From contig NZ_JAQMHV010000010.1 in NCBI RefSeq assembly GCF_028307215.1, forward strand, positions 45,241-109,240: a stretch of 64,000 bases of DNA, written 5' to 3'. The translations under genes were made by a program, and so were the position numbers. The stretch is from Falsirhodobacter sp. 20TX0035. Its GTDB lineage: Bacteria; Pseudomonadota; Alphaproteobacteria; Rhodobacterales; Rhodobacteraceae. The notes beneath the pieces are model-generated. The model saw only the letters and a list, made by a program, of their open reading frames with translations. It did not search any database and was not told where the DNA came from. Positions 35,513 through 45,793 of this stretch are shown piece after piece (position 1 is the stretch's first letter; each line of letters starts with the position of its first letter).

Positions 35513-36289
35513 TCACATTGTCAGATTGACGTTGCCGCCATCCACAAGGATGTTCTGCCCCACGATGAACCGGGCCTGCTGCGAACACAGGAAGGCGCAG
35601 ATCGCGCCGAAATCGCCCGCATCCCCGTAATGGCCTGCGGGAATTTCCGCCTCACTGCGGCGGCGCGCCTCGGCCTCGTCCACGCCCTCGCGCGCGGCGC
35701 GGCCCTTGTCCAGCGACTCCGACCGGGCGGTGGCGTGGGTGCCGGGCAGAAGGTTGTTCACGATCACCCCATGCGGCGCCACCTGCCGCGAGGTTCCGGC
35801 GACATAGCCCGTCAGCCCCGTGCGCGCCGCGTTCGACAAGCCCAGCTGCGCGATCGGCGCCCGCACCGATTGCGAGGTGATGTTGACCACCCGCCCCCAG
35901 CCCTTTTCGATCATCTTCGGCATGATTGCCGTCATCATCGCAATCGGGGCCAGCATGTTGGCGTCCAGCGCCTTCTGGAAATCCGCGCGGCCCCAGTCGG
36001 ACCAGACGCCGGGGGGCGGCCCGCCCGCGTTGTTCACCAGGATATCCACCTCGCCCGCCACCGCCAGCACGGTGCGCTGGCCCTCCTCGGTCGCGATGTC
36101 GGCGGCCACGGTGCGCACCTCGACGCCGTGGCGGCGCAGCCGTTCCGCCGCTTCTTCCAGCGGGCCTTCGGTGCGGGCGTTCAGGATCAGGTTCACGCCG
36201 GCCGCGGCCAGCGCCTCGGCGCAGCCATAGCCCAGCCCCTTCGATCCCGCGCAGACCAGCGCCGTTTTGCCGTGAATACCCAGATCCAT
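35513..36289 (-). CDS. SDR family protein lacking the classical Tyr/Lys catalytic pair
   Basis: 258 residues. The Rossmann cofactor motif is VCAGSKGLGYGCAEAL (G-x3-G-x-G) and the structural motif is DILVNNAGG. The catalytic Ser is in VVNITSQSV, but where YxxxK is expected the sequence reads LGLSNAARTG, so Tyr is Leu and Lys is Asn. This matches an atypical SDR subgroup annotated as 3-oxoacyl-ACP reductase-like. Activity is doubtful, or uses another mechanism. GGGAG precedes the ATG. Divergent from prfC, 50 bp apart. Confidence 0.9.
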   Translation of the reverse strand: MDLGIHGKTALVCAGSKGLGYGCAEALAAAGVNLILNARTEGPLEEAAERLRRHGVEVRTVAADIATEEGQRTVLAVAGEVDILVNNAGGPPPGVWSDWGRADFQKALDANMLAPIAMMTAIMPKMIEKGWGRVVNITSQSVRAPIAQLGLSNAARTGLTGYVAGTSRQVAPHGVIVNNLLPGTHATARSESLDKGRAAREGVDEAEARRRSEAEIPAGHYGDAGDFGAICAFLCSQQARFIVGQNILVDGGNVNLTM

Positions 36290-36339
36290 CCCATCTCTCC
36301 CTGTGGACGCGCGTTGCGCGCTGATGTAAACCGCCGCCC

Positions 36340-37938
<1,599 letters not shown>

Positions 37939-37948
37939 CAGGCGGGCC

Positions 37949-37967
37949 GGCGGGGCCCTGCCCCGCC
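37949..37967 (+). terminator. Possible terminator hairpin after prfC
   Basis: GGCGGGGC (37949-37956) and GCCCCGCC (37960-37967) form a perfect 8-bp stem with a 3-base loop, 10 bases after the prfC stop. No U-tract follows, so it may be a weak or factor-aided terminator or only a 3' stabiliser. Confidence 0.4.
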
Positions 37968-37984
37968 CGCAACCCTGTGCAACC

Positions 37985-38011
37985 TTGACCTTTTCACGCC
38001 TTTGCGATAAT
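37985..38011 (+). promoter_or_regulatory. Candidate sigma-70-type promoter for the DEAD-box helicase gene
   Basis: TTGACC at 37985-37990 matches five of six bases of the -35 consensus. GATAAT at 38006-38011 matches five of six of the -10, with a 15-bp spacer, slightly short of the ideal 17. Transcription would start near 38018 and give a leader of about 95 nt before the helicase ATG. Confidence 0.55.
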
Positions 38012-38020
38012 GCCGCATCA

Positions 38021-38098
38021 GGACCGGCAATGGTCCGCCGACGCCGGGACGCCCGGAGGATATGCGTCCCCTATTTTTCATGCGGTCCGATACCGCAT
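38021..38098 (+). promoter_or_regulatory. Structured leader with three hairpins upstream of the DEAD-box helicase
   Basis: Three perfect stems follow one another. The first is GGACC/GGTCC (38021-38025, 38032-38036). The second is GGGACGC/GCGTCCC (38046-38052, 38064-38070), followed by CTATTTTTC. The third is ATGCGGT/ACCGCAT (38080-38086, 38092-38098), ending 13 bases before the ATG. The second stem plus T-run looks like an intrinsic terminator inside the leader, so attenuation or cold-responsive folding is possible. The stems are seen; the role is inferred. Confidence 0.5.
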
Positions 38099-38111
38099 TC
38101 ACAGGACGCCG

Positions 38112-39503
38112 ATGACGAAATTTTCCGACCTCGCGCTTGACCCCCGCGTGCTGAAGGCCGTTCAGGAAGCGGGTTACGAGTCCCCTACGCCCATTCAGGC
38201 GCAAGCCATTCCGCACGCGCTGGAAGGCAAGGATGTGCTGGGCATCGCGCAGACGGGCACCGGCAAGACCGCCAGCTTCACGCTGCCGATGATCACCCTG
38301 CTGGGCAAGGGCCGCGCCCGTGCGCGCATGCCGCGCAGCCTGGTGCTGGCACCGACGCGCGAACTGGCCGCGCAGGTGGCCGACAACTTCGACACCTATG
38401 CCAAGCACACCAAGCTGACCAAGGCCCTGCTGATCGGGGGCGTGGCCTTCGGGGAACAGGACAAGCTGATCGACCGCGGCGTGGACGTGCTGATCGCGAC
38501 GCCGGGCCGCCTGCTGGACCATTTCGAACGTGGCAAGCTGCTGCTTCAGGGCGTGCAGATCATGGTCGTGGACGAGGCCGACCGCATGCTGGACATGGGC
38601 TTCATCCCGGACATCGAGCGGATCTTCTCCCTTACCCCGTTCACGCGGCAGACGTTCTTCTATTCAGCCACCATGGCGCCCGAGATCGAACGCATCACCA
38701 ACACCTTCCTGCAAGGCGCGGTGAAGATCGAGGTGGCGCGCCAGAACTCCACCTCCGCCACGATCGAGCAGATGCTGGTGCCGGTCACGCCGTCGCGCAA
38801 GGACCGCAGTTCGGCCGACAAGCGCAACGTGCTGCGCGACCTGATCCGCGCCGAGGGCGAGAGCTGCACCAACGCCATCATCTTCTGCAACCGCAAGATC
38901 GAGGTGGACGTGGTCGTGAAGTCGCTGAAGGCGCACGGCTTCAACGCCGGGGCGATCCACGGCGATCTGGACCAGCGCGTTCGAACGGCGACGCTGGACG
39001 GCTTCCGCGAAGGAACGATCCAGCTTCTGGTCGCCTCCGACGTGGCGGCGCGCGGGCTGGACGTGCCTTCGGTCAGCCACGTGTTCAACTTCGACGTGCC
39101 GACCCACCCCGAGGATTACGTGCACCGCATCGGCCGCACGGGCCGCGCGGGCCGCAAGGGCAAGGCCTTCACCCTGGCCACCCCGTCGGACGACAAATAC
39201 GTGGCGGCGATCGAGGCCCTGGTCGGCCAGCCGATTCCCAGAGGAGAAACGCTCGTGGTTGCCGAAGACACGCCTGCGGCTGCTCCGGCGCCCGCACCCG
39301 CCCCACGCGCCGAGCGTGAGCCGCGCGCCGAACGCGAGCCCCGCCGTGGCCGCAACAGGCGCGAAGACCGGGAGCGCCCGGAACTCGCCGCCGCCGGGCC
39401 CGTGGGCCGGGACGGTCCGGTGGTCGGGATGGGGGATCACATGCCCGACTTCCTGACCCGCAGCTTCGCGCTGCCGAACGCGACGCCCGCCACCGAGGAC
39501 TGA
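38112..39503 (+). CDS. rhlE: DEAD-box ATP-dependent RNA helicase (RhlE-like)
   Basis: 463 residues. It unwinds structured RNA in ribosome assembly, cold adaptation or decay. The Q motif is ESPTPIQAQAIP, motif I AQTGTGKTASF, motif II VVDEADRMLDMGF, motif III YSATM and motif VI HRIGRTGRAGR. After about residue 380 comes a low-complexity Ala/Pro/Glu/Arg tail (repeated RAEREPR) usual for RhlE-type RNA binding. AGGA precedes the ATG at 38112. It has its own promoter and structured leader and ends at stacked hairpins facing rnj, another RNA-processing gene. Confidence 0.95.
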   Translation: MTKFSDLALDPRVLKAVQEAGYESPTPIQAQAIPHALEGKDVLGIAQTGTGKTASFTLPMITLLGKGRARARMPRSLVLAPTRELAAQVADNFDTYAKHTKLTKALLIGGVAFGEQDKLIDRGVDVLIATPGRLLDHFERGKLLLQGVQIMVVDEADRMLDMGFIPDIERIFSLTPFTRQTFFYSATMAPEIERITNTFLQGAVKIEVARQNSTSATIEQMLVPVTPSRKDRSSADKRNVLRDLIRAEGESCTNAIIFCNRKIEVDVVVKSLKAHGFNAGAIHGDLDQRVRTATLDGFREGTIQLLVASDVAARGLDVPSVSHVFNFDVPTHPEDYVHRIGRTGRAGRKGKAFTLATPSDDKYVAAIEALVGQPIPRGETLVVAEDTPAAAPAPAPAPRAEREPRAEREPRRGRNRREDRERPELAAAGPVGRDGPVVGMGDHMPDFLTRSFALPNATPATED

Positions 39504-39507
39504 TCCC

Positions 39508-39536
39508 AAGGCCGCGACACGTTAGCGGCCTTCTTC
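39508..39536 (+). terminator. Rho-independent terminator of the helicase gene
   Basis: AAGGCCGC (39508-39515) and GCGGCCTT (39525-39532) make a perfect 8-bp stem with a 9-base loop, followed by CTTCATT. It starts 5 bases after the helicase stop. Confidence 0.7.
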
Positions 39537-39549
39537 ATTGCCGGGCATG

Positions 39550-39584
39550 AAAAAGGGTCGATGCGCTTGGCAACGACCCTTTTC
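39550..39584. terminator. Bidirectional terminator between helicase and rnj
   Basis: AAAAGGGTCG (39551-39560) and CGACCCTTTT (39574-39583) form a perfect 10-bp stem with a 13-base loop. An A-run on the left arm and a T-run on the right give a U-tract in both directions, suited to two convergent genes. Confidence 0.8.
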
Positions 39585-39593
39585 CATTGGTAA

Positions 39594-39613
39594 ACGGCGC
39601 CCGAAGGCGCCGT
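39594..39613 (-). terminator. Terminator of the nuo-birA-coaX-rnj transcript with UUCG tetraloop
   Basis: ACGGCGCC (39594-39601) and GGCGCCGT (39606-39613) form a perfect 8-bp stem. On the minus strand the loop is TTCG closed by C-G, the very stable UUCG tetraloop, followed by TTTACC. It lies 6 bases beyond the rnj stop. Confidence 0.75.
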
Positions 39614-39619
39614 CGATCC

Positions 39620-41296
39620 TTATTCGTCCTGCAGACGGGAGATGACGACCGTCACCTCGGGCTTCTTGCCGATCTCGTCCTGGCCGACCTGCCGCGCCAT
39701 CCGACGCAGGCCTTCCTCCAGACGATCATCGTCGCGCAGCAGCTTGGAGCCTGCGCCTTCCAGATATTCCGTCAGCTCCTTCTCCAGCGTGTCGGAGAAG
39801 GGGGCACCGTTCCGGCCCTTGGCCGCCAGACCCATGACCTCGACCCAGACCTCGCCCAGCAGCTCGTCGGACTCGTCCAGCAGCAGCGTCACCAGCACAT
39901 GGCCGTTCAGTGCCAGACGGATCCGGTCGCGCACCACACCATCGAAGGCGCCGATCAGCATGCCGCCGTCCAGATAGATGCGCTTGGGCTCCACCCGCTC
40001 CACCGGAACCGGGGAGTTGCCGGTGATATCCACCATCATGCCGTTGGTCACGACCGCGCTGCGGATGCCCGCGTCGGTGCCCAGACGGGCGTGCTGGCTC
40101 AGATGCCGGTGTTCGCCGTGCATCGGGATCAACATCTGCGGCTTCACGATCGAATGCACCGCCACCAGATCGGGACGGTTCGCGTGACCCGACACGTGAT
40201 AAAGGCCGCCCGCATCGTCCTGCAGGTTCACGCCCATTTCCGAAAGCTGGTTCATGATCCGGCCCACGGGCCGTTCGTTTCCCGGAATGGTGCGCGAGGA
40301 GAAGAGGAACGTGTCCCCCGCCTTCAGCTCGATCCCCAGATACTTGCCACGTGACAGTTGCGCCGTCGCGGCGCGCCGTTCGCCCTGCGATCCGGTGACG
40401 ATCAGCAGCACGTTGTCGCGCGGCATCTCCAGCACCTGCTCGGGGCTGATGGTGGGCGGGAAGTCCGTCAGGATGCCGGTTTCCTGCGCCGTGGCGACCA
40501 TGCGGCGCATGGCGCGCCCCAGAAGGCAGATCGACCGGCCCGACGCCTGCGCCGCATCCGCCAGCGTCTTCAGCCGCGCCACGTTGGACGCGAAGGTGGT
40601 CGCCACGACCATGCCGCGGGCGTTGCCGATCAGCTCTCGCAGCGGGCCGGCCAGCGTGCTTTCCGAACGGCCGGGATGCAGCGTGAACACGTTGGTGGAA
40701 TCGCACATCAGCGCCTTCACCGGGCGTTCCGACGCGATCGCCTCGAACGAGGCGGGATCCCACGGTTCCCCCACCACGGGGGCCGGGTCCAGCTTGAAGT
40801 CGCCCGAATGCACGATCCGGCCGGCCGGCGTGTCGATCACGAGGGCGGAGCTTTCGGGGACCGAATGGCTCAGCGGGGCGAACTGGACCTGGAAGGGCCC
40901 GGCCTCCACCACATGGGGGCGCGGCTCCACGATGGTGATCGTGTCGCGCGGCAGACCCTGATCCTGCAGCTTGTGCTGACCGATGGCGGCCGTGAAGCGG
41001 CGGGCGTAGACGGGCGCGTTCAGCTTGGGCCACAGATGGGCCAGCGCGCCGATGTGATCCTCGTGCGCGTGGGTGATGAAGATCGCCTCGATCCGGTCGG
41101 CGCGCGCTTCCAGCCACGACACGTCGGGCAGGATCAGGTCCACGCCCGGCGTCGTGTCCATGTCGGGGAAGGTCACGCCCAGGTCGACCACGATCAGCCG
41201 TTCGCGCCCCGGGGCGCCATAGCCGTAGACGTAACAGTTCATGCCGATCTCGCCCGCGCCGCCAAGGGGGAGGTAGATCAGCCGCTCGTTCGTCAT
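39620..41296 (-). CDS. rnj: Ribonuclease J
   Basis: 558 residues. A metallo-beta-lactamase/beta-CASP RNase with endo- and 5'-exonuclease activity in RNA decay and rRNA maturation. The metal site is THAHEDHIG, with other ligands in PLSHSVPES and HSGDFKLD. The beta-CASP part has CDSTNVFTLHPGRSE and VTGSQGERRAA. SGHANRPDL and MHGEHRHL complete the catalytic region, and a C-terminal domain follows. The start overlaps the coaX stop as ATGA. A UUCG-capped hairpin follows the stop, so rnj appears to close the long nuo transcript. Confidence 0.96.
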   Translation of the reverse strand: MTNERLIYLPLGGAGEIGMNCYVYGYGAPGRERLIVVDLGVTFPDMDTTPGVDLILPDVSWLEARADRIEAIFITHAHEDHIGALAHLWPKLNAPVYARRFTAAIGQHKLQDQGLPRDTITIVEPRPHVVEAGPFQVQFAPLSHSVPESSALVIDTPAGRIVHSGDFKLDPAPVVGEPWDPASFEAIASERPVKALMCDSTNVFTLHPGRSESTLAGPLRELIGNARGMVVATTFASNVARLKTLADAAQASGRSICLLGRAMRRMVATAQETGILTDFPPTISPEQVLEMPRDNVLLIVTGSQGERRAATAQLSRGKYLGIELKAGDTFLFSSRTIPGNERPVGRIMNQLSEMGVNLQDDAGGLYHVSGHANRPDLVAVHSIVKPQMLIPMHGEHRHLSQHARLGTDAGIRSAVVTNGMMVDITGNSPVPVERVEPKRIYLDGGMLIGAFDGVVRDRIRLALNGHVLVTLLLDESDELLGEVWVEVMGLAAKGRNGAPFSDTLEKELTEYLEGAGSKLLRDDDRLEEGLRRMARQVGQDEIGKKPEVTVVISRLQDE

Positions 41297-42069
41297 GCCT
41301 TGTCCAGTTCCATGTTGTAATGGTGTATGAGGACCAGACCGTGCATGGTCAGATCGTCTTCCACCGTGTCAAATAGGTCGAACCCCTGATCAAACAAAGG
41401 GGCAAGCCCGCCGGTTGCGATAACCTTCAGCGGACGTTCGCGTTCCAGGCGTATCTGGCGCACGATGCCTTCCACCAGGCCGATATACCCCCAATACACG
41501 CCCGACTGCATGCAGGCCACCGTATTCGTGCCGATCGCCTGGGCCGGGCGGCTGACATCCACGTGGGGCAAGGCGGCCGCCGCCATGTGCAGGGCCTCCA
41601 GGCTCAGGTTCACGCCGGGGGCGATCACGCCGCCGATATAGGCGCCGTCATGGTCCACCACGTCGAAGGTGGTGGCGGTGCCGAAGTCGACAACCACCAG
41701 ATCGCCCCCGTGCCGCTGAAAGCCCGCCACGGTGTTCACCAGCCGGTCCGGCCCCACGGTGACGCCCTGATCCACGCGGGGGGCGACCGGCAGGCGGCAT
41801 TCGGGCTTGCCCACCACCAGCGGGCGGCAGTTGAAGTAGCGGTTGCACAGGACGCGCAGGTTGAACACCACCCGCGGCACGGTGGAGGAGATGATCGCCT
41901 CCGTCACTTGCGGTTCCACCCCCGTCAGGCGCATCAGGCCGGTCAGCCAGACGAAGTATTCGTCCGCCGTCCGCGTGTGGTCGGTGGAGATGCGCCACGT
42001 GCCAAGGAACTTGCCGTCCCAGAGCGAGAAGACGGTGTTGGTGTTGCCGCAGTCAATGGCCAGAAGCAT
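41293..42069 (-). CDS. coaX: Type III pantothenate kinase
   Basis: 258 residues. It phosphorylates pantothenate, the first step of CoA synthesis. The ATP-binding motif LLAIDCGNTNTVFSLWDG lies at the N-terminus, with GPDRLVNTVAG and VVVDFGTATTFDVV for substrate binding and catalysis. I chose the ATG at 42069, which follows GGGAGG; an in-frame TTG at 42084 would add five residues. It overlaps birA by 17 bases upstream and rnj by ATGA downstream. Together with coaD in this window, two CoA pathway steps are present. Confidence 0.96.
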   Translation of the reverse strand: MLLAIDCGNTNTVFSLWDGKFLGTWRISTDHTRTADEYFVWLTGLMRLTGVEPQVTEAIISSTVPRVVFNLRVLCNRYFNCRPLVVGKPECRLPVAPRVDQGVTVGPDRLVNTVAGFQRHGGDLVVVDFGTATTFDVVDHDGAYIGGVIAPGVNLSLEALHMAAAALPHVDVSRPAQAIGTNTVACMQSGVYWGYIGLVEGIVRQIRLERERPLKVIATGGLAPLFDQGFDLFDTVEDDLTMHGLVLIHHYNMELDKA

Positions 42070-42805
42070 CGCTTCGCCTCCCAAAGAAGATGTCGGCGGC
42101 GGGTATGGGCAAGGGCCCCTCCGCCGTGTCGAGGATCAGCGCGCCCGAGGCGTCGATGGTGCGGAACACGCCTTCATGCGTGGCCGACATGGTGCGGGCG
42201 GTGATGGGTTCCCCCACGCGCGCGGCATGCGACAGGAAATCGTGGCGGATCGTGTCAAAGTCGGCGGCCAGTTGCGCTTCCCGCGCGGCAAAGGCCGGGG
42301 CCAGCCGGTCCAGAAGCTGCAGGGGCGTGATGTGCAGGCCGGTTTCGCCCTTCAGACTGACCGGCGGCAGCGCCCGCGGTTCCACCGACGCCGCGGGCGG
42401 CGCCCCGATCAGGTTGACGCCGATGCCGATGGCCAGCCGCCCCGCCTGCCCTTCCAGAAGGATACCGGACAGCTTGCCGCCGTTCAGAAGCACGTCGTTG
42501 GGCCATTTCAGAGCGAACACCTGCGGCAAGCCGGTCAGCGCCACCAGCGCGTCCCGCAGCGCCAGCGCGGCCACGAAGGACCGCAGCGCCATGCGTTCCG
42601 GCGGATCGTCCGGGGCAAGGATCAGGCTGCCATAGAAGTTGCCGGGGGGGCTGGACCAAGCGCGGCCGCGCCGTCCGCGCCCCGCCGTCTGTTCGGCCGC
42701 CACCACCCATGCGGGCACCTCCGTCAGCCGGAAGCCAAAGGCGTTGGTGCTGTCGACGGTGTCGAGCGTGTGGCGCCCGACACCGGTGGGCCAGTCCGCG
42801 GACAC
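42053..42805 (-). CDS. birA: Biotin--[acetyl-CoA-carboxylase] ligase, catalytic type without DNA-binding domain
   Basis: 250 residues. It activates biotin with ATP and attaches it to carrier proteins. The motif GRGRRGRAWSSPPGNFYGSL is the biotinyl-AMP loop, and LKWPNDVLLNGGKLSGIL holds the catalytic Lys. The N-terminal helix-turn-helix of E. coli BirA is missing, so it is not a repressor. The start is GTG at 42805, 3 bases after the nuoN stop, without a clear ribosome site, which suggests coupled translation. The nuoN-birA-coaX-rnj order is one I know from related bacteria. Confidence 0.94.
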   Translation of the reverse strand: MSADWPTGVGRHTLDTVDSTNAFGFRLTEVPAWVVAAEQTAGRGRRGRAWSSPPGNFYGSLILAPDDPPERMALRSFVAALALRDALVALTGLPQVFALKWPNDVLLNGGKLSGILLEGQAGRLAIGIGVNLIGAPPAASVEPRALPPVSLKGETGLHITPLQLLDRLAPAFAAREAQLAADFDTIRHDFLSHAARVGEPITARTMSATHEGVFRTIDASGALILDTAEGPLPIPAADIFFGRRSDASGH

Positions 42806-42808
42806 GCG

Positions 42809-44245
42809 TCAGCGGACGAGGGATTGGGCCGCGACCGCCGCGGCACCCTCGATCCCGAAGAGGTTCACGACACCCACCAGCATGATCGCCGCCGAGGCCA
42901 TGAGGAAGACCCACTGCGTGCGCCCCATGCCGGCGTCGAGGGTGCTTTCCTCTTTCCCGAAATACATCAGGAACACGACGCGCAGGTAATAATAGGCCGC
43001 GACCACCGAGCCCAGCACCCCCAGAAGCGCCAGCCAGGTCAGACCCGCATCCACCGCTGCCTTCAGCACGTAGAACTTCGCGAAGAAGCCGATGAAGGGC
43101 GGCACCCCGGCCATGGACATGAACAGCGCCAGAAGGGCCAGCGCCTTGCCCGGCTCTTTCCTTGCATACAGGCTCAGGCTGTCGATGCGGGTGGTGGACA
43201 CGCCGTCCCGCGCCATCGTCAGCATGAAGGCGAAGGTCCCCACGCTCATCACGACATAGATCGCGATGTAGATCAGCATGGCCTGCACGCCCTGCGCGGT
43301 TCCGGTCGCCAGCCCCATCAGCGCGAACCCCATGTGCGAGATGGAGGAGTAGGCCATCAGCCGCTTCAGGTCCGTCTGCCCGATCCCCGCGACGGAGCCG
43401 ATGAAGATCGACAGCACCGCGATCACCGCCAGCACCTGCCCCCAGTCGCCCGGAACGCTTCCGAAGGCGTCGAAGACCAGACGGGCCAGGAAGGCGAGGC
43501 CCGCCACCTTTGGCGCGGTGGCGAAGAAGGCCGTCACGGGCGTGGGCGCGCCTTCATAGACGTCGGGCGTCCACATGTGGAACGGCGCGGCCGATATCTT
43601 GAAGGCGATCCCCGCCAGCATGAACACCAGACCGAACAGCAGTCCGATCGGCATCCCCTGCCCCAGCGTGGACAGGATGCCCGCGAACTGCGTCGTGCCG
43701 GCATAGCCGTAGGTCAGCGACGCGCCGTAAAGCAGCATCCCCGACGACAGGGCGCCGAGGACGAAATACTTCATCCCCGCCTCGGACGATTTGGGGCTGT
43801 CGCGCCGCAGGCTGGCCACGACATAAAGGGCAAGCGATTGCAGCTCGATCCCCATGTAGAGCGCGATCAGGTCGCCCGCCGACACCGTGATCATCATCCC
43901 CACGATCGAGAGGGAGATCAGGATCGGGTATTCGAACAGCATCAGCCCGCGCCGGGTCAGGTAGCTTTGGCTGATCACCAGCACGGCCGCGCCCGACAGC
44001 AGGATCATGACCTTGGTGAAGCGCGCGAACTCATCCTCCACGAACATGCCGAAGAAGGCGACATGGGCATTCGGGCCTGAGAGGGAGACCAGGAACGCCA
44101 GCAGCACGTAGACGGCCGCCGTCGCCCACATTAGCACGGGCGCCGTGCGATCCTTGCCCGCGAACGCCCCCACCAGAATGGCGCCGAGCGAGAAGAGCGT
44201 GAGCAGGAACTCGGGGAGGATGGCGGAAAAATCGGCGTGGGTCAT
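42809..44245 (-). CDS. nuoN: NADH-quinone oxidoreductase subunit N
   Basis: 478 residues, an antiporter-like membrane subunit of complex I with about 14 helices. Conserved segments include [16 protein letters not shown], the Glu-bearing [13 protein letters not shown], and [16 protein letters not shown] with its lysine and histidine. The last nuo gene; birA follows after 3 bases and nuoM ends 9 bases upstream. It takes part in proton pumping. Confidence 0.97.
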   Translation of the reverse strand: MTHADFSAILPEFLLTLFSLGAILVGAFAGKDRTAPVLMWATAAVYVLLAFLVSLSGPNAHVAFFGMFVEDEFARFTKVMILLSGAAVLVISQSYLTRRGLMLFEYPILISLSIVGMMITVSAGDLIALYMGIELQSLALYVVASLRRDSPKSSEAGMKYFVLGALSSGMLLYGASLTYGYAGTTQFAGILSTLGQGMPIGLLFGLVFMLAGIAFKISAAPFHMWTPDVYEGAPTPVTAFFATAPKVAGLAFLARLVFDAFGSVPGDWGQVLAVIAVLSIFIGSVAGIGQTDLKRLMAYSSISHMGFALMGLATGTAQGVQAMLIYIAIYVVMSVGTFAFMLTMARDGVSTTRIDSLSLYARKEPGKALALLALFMSMAGVPPFIGFFAKFYVLKAAVDAGLTWLALLGVLGSVVAAYYYLRVVFLMYFGKEESTLDAGMGRTQWVFLMASAAIMLVGVVNLFGIEGAAAVAAQSLVR

Positions 44246-44254
44246 CGTCGTCCC

Positions 44255-45793
44255 CTAGTTCGCTGCGGCCTGGATGCCCGCATCGGCGGGCAGCGCGGCC
44301 TGATAGGTCTGCGTCAGTTGCGCAGTGGAAGCCCCGATCACGTCGGTGACCAGCGCCGGATACAGTCCCAGCAAAAGCACGAACAGCACCAGCGGGGCGA
44401 ACAGCGCCTTTTCGCGGCCGCTCAGGTCGGTCACGGACTTCAGCGCCTCCTTGATCAGGTCGCCCAGCATCACGCGGCGGAACAGGCGCAGCCCGTAGCC
44501 GCCGGCGAAGATCACGCCCGAGGTGGCGACCAGCGCGACCCAGGTGTTGACCTGGAAGGCTCCCATCAGTGTCAGGAATTCCCCCACGAAGCCGGAGGTG
44601 CCGGGCAGGCCAACATTGGCCATGGTGAAGAACAGGAACACCAGCGCATAGGCGGGCATGCGGGACTGCAGGCCGCCGAAAGCGTCCACGTCCTGCGCGC
44701 GCAGCCGGTCGATCACCACCCCGGCGCACAGGAACATCGCGGCCGAGATGAAGCCATGCGACACCATCTGGAAGATGGCCCCGTCGATCCCCTGCTGGTT
44801 GGCCGAGAAGATGCCCAGCGTCACGAAGCCCATATGCGCGATGGAGGAATAGGCGATCAGCCGCTTGATGTCGTGCTGCACGAAGGCCACGAGCGAGGTG
44901 TAGACGATCGCGATCGCCGACAGCCACAGCATCAGCCCCTGCATCACGTCCGACCCCACCGGGAACATGCCGAGCGAGAAGCGCAGGAAGCCGTAGCCGC
45001 CCATCTTCACGAGGATCGCCGACAGCGCGACAGTCGCCGCCGTGGGCGCCTGCACATAGGCGTCCGGCTGCCAGGTGTGCAGCGGCCACATCGGCAGCTT
45101 CACCGCGAAGCTGGCGAGGAAGCCCAGGAACAGCAGCGTCTGAAGCCCGCCCATCACCGTGATCCCGGCCACCGTCAGCGGCGAGGAGGCGAAGTTGTGC
45201 TGCAGCAGCGCCACGATGTCCGTGGTGCCGGAGTCGAAATACATGGCGATCATCGCCACCAGCATCAGGACCGAGCCGAGGAAGGTGTAGAGGAAGAACT
45301 TGAACGCCGCGTAAAGCCGCTGCTTGCCGCCCCAGATGCCGATCAGCAGCGCGCCGGGGATCAGGGTGCCTTCGAAGAAGACGTAAAACAGCACCAGATC
45401 CAGCGCCGAGAAGACGCCGATCATCAGCGTTTCCAGCACGAGGAAGGCGATCATCATCTCCTTGACGCGGTGTTTGACCTTCCAGCAGGCGCCGATCACC
45501 ACCGGCATCAGCACCGTGGTCAGCAGGACGAACATGACGGAGATCCCGTCCACGCCCATCTTGTAGCGCAGGCCGCCGATCCAGGCGTGATCCTCCACGA
45601 ACTGGAAGCCGGGGTTGGAGCGGTCGAACCCAAAGTAAAGGAAGAGCGAGATCAGGAAAGTCGCCACCGTGGCCAGCAGCGCCAGCCACTTGGCGTTCTT
45701 GCGCGCGGCCTCGTCCTCTCCGCGCAGGAAGACGGCAAGGATCAGCGCCGCGATCGCGGGGATGAAGGTGACGATGGAAAGAAGGCTGTCCAT
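44255..45793 (-). CDS. nuoM: NADH-quinone oxidoreductase subunit M
   Basis: 512 residues, antiporter-like proton-pumping subunit. [17 protein letters not shown] contains the key membrane Glu, [17 protein letters not shown] and [19 protein letters not shown] are diagnostic. The start shares one base with the nuoL stop (TGATG). Normal length, no internal breaks. Confidence 0.97.
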   Translation of the reverse strand: MDSLLSIVTFIPAIAALILAVFLRGEDEAARKNAKWLALLATVATFLISLFLYFGFDRSNPGFQFVEDHAWIGGLRYKMGVDGISVMFVLLTTVLMPVVIGACWKVKHRVKEMMIAFLVLETLMIGVFSALDLVLFYVFFEGTLIPGALLIGIWGGKQRLYAAFKFFLYTFLGSVLMLVAMIAMYFDSGTTDIVALLQHNFASSPLTVAGITVMGGLQTLLFLGFLASFAVKLPMWPLHTWQPDAYVQAPTAATVALSAILVKMGGYGFLRFSLGMFPVGSDVMQGLMLWLSAIAIVYTSLVAFVQHDIKRLIAYSSIAHMGFVTLGIFSANQQGIDGAIFQMVSHGFISAAMFLCAGVVIDRLRAQDVDAFGGLQSRMPAYALVFLFFTMANVGLPGTSGFVGEFLTLMGAFQVNTWVALVATSGVIFAGGYGLRLFRRVMLGDLIKEALKSVTDLSGREKALFAPLVLFVLLLGLYPALVTDVIGASTAQLTQTYQAALPADAGIQAAAN

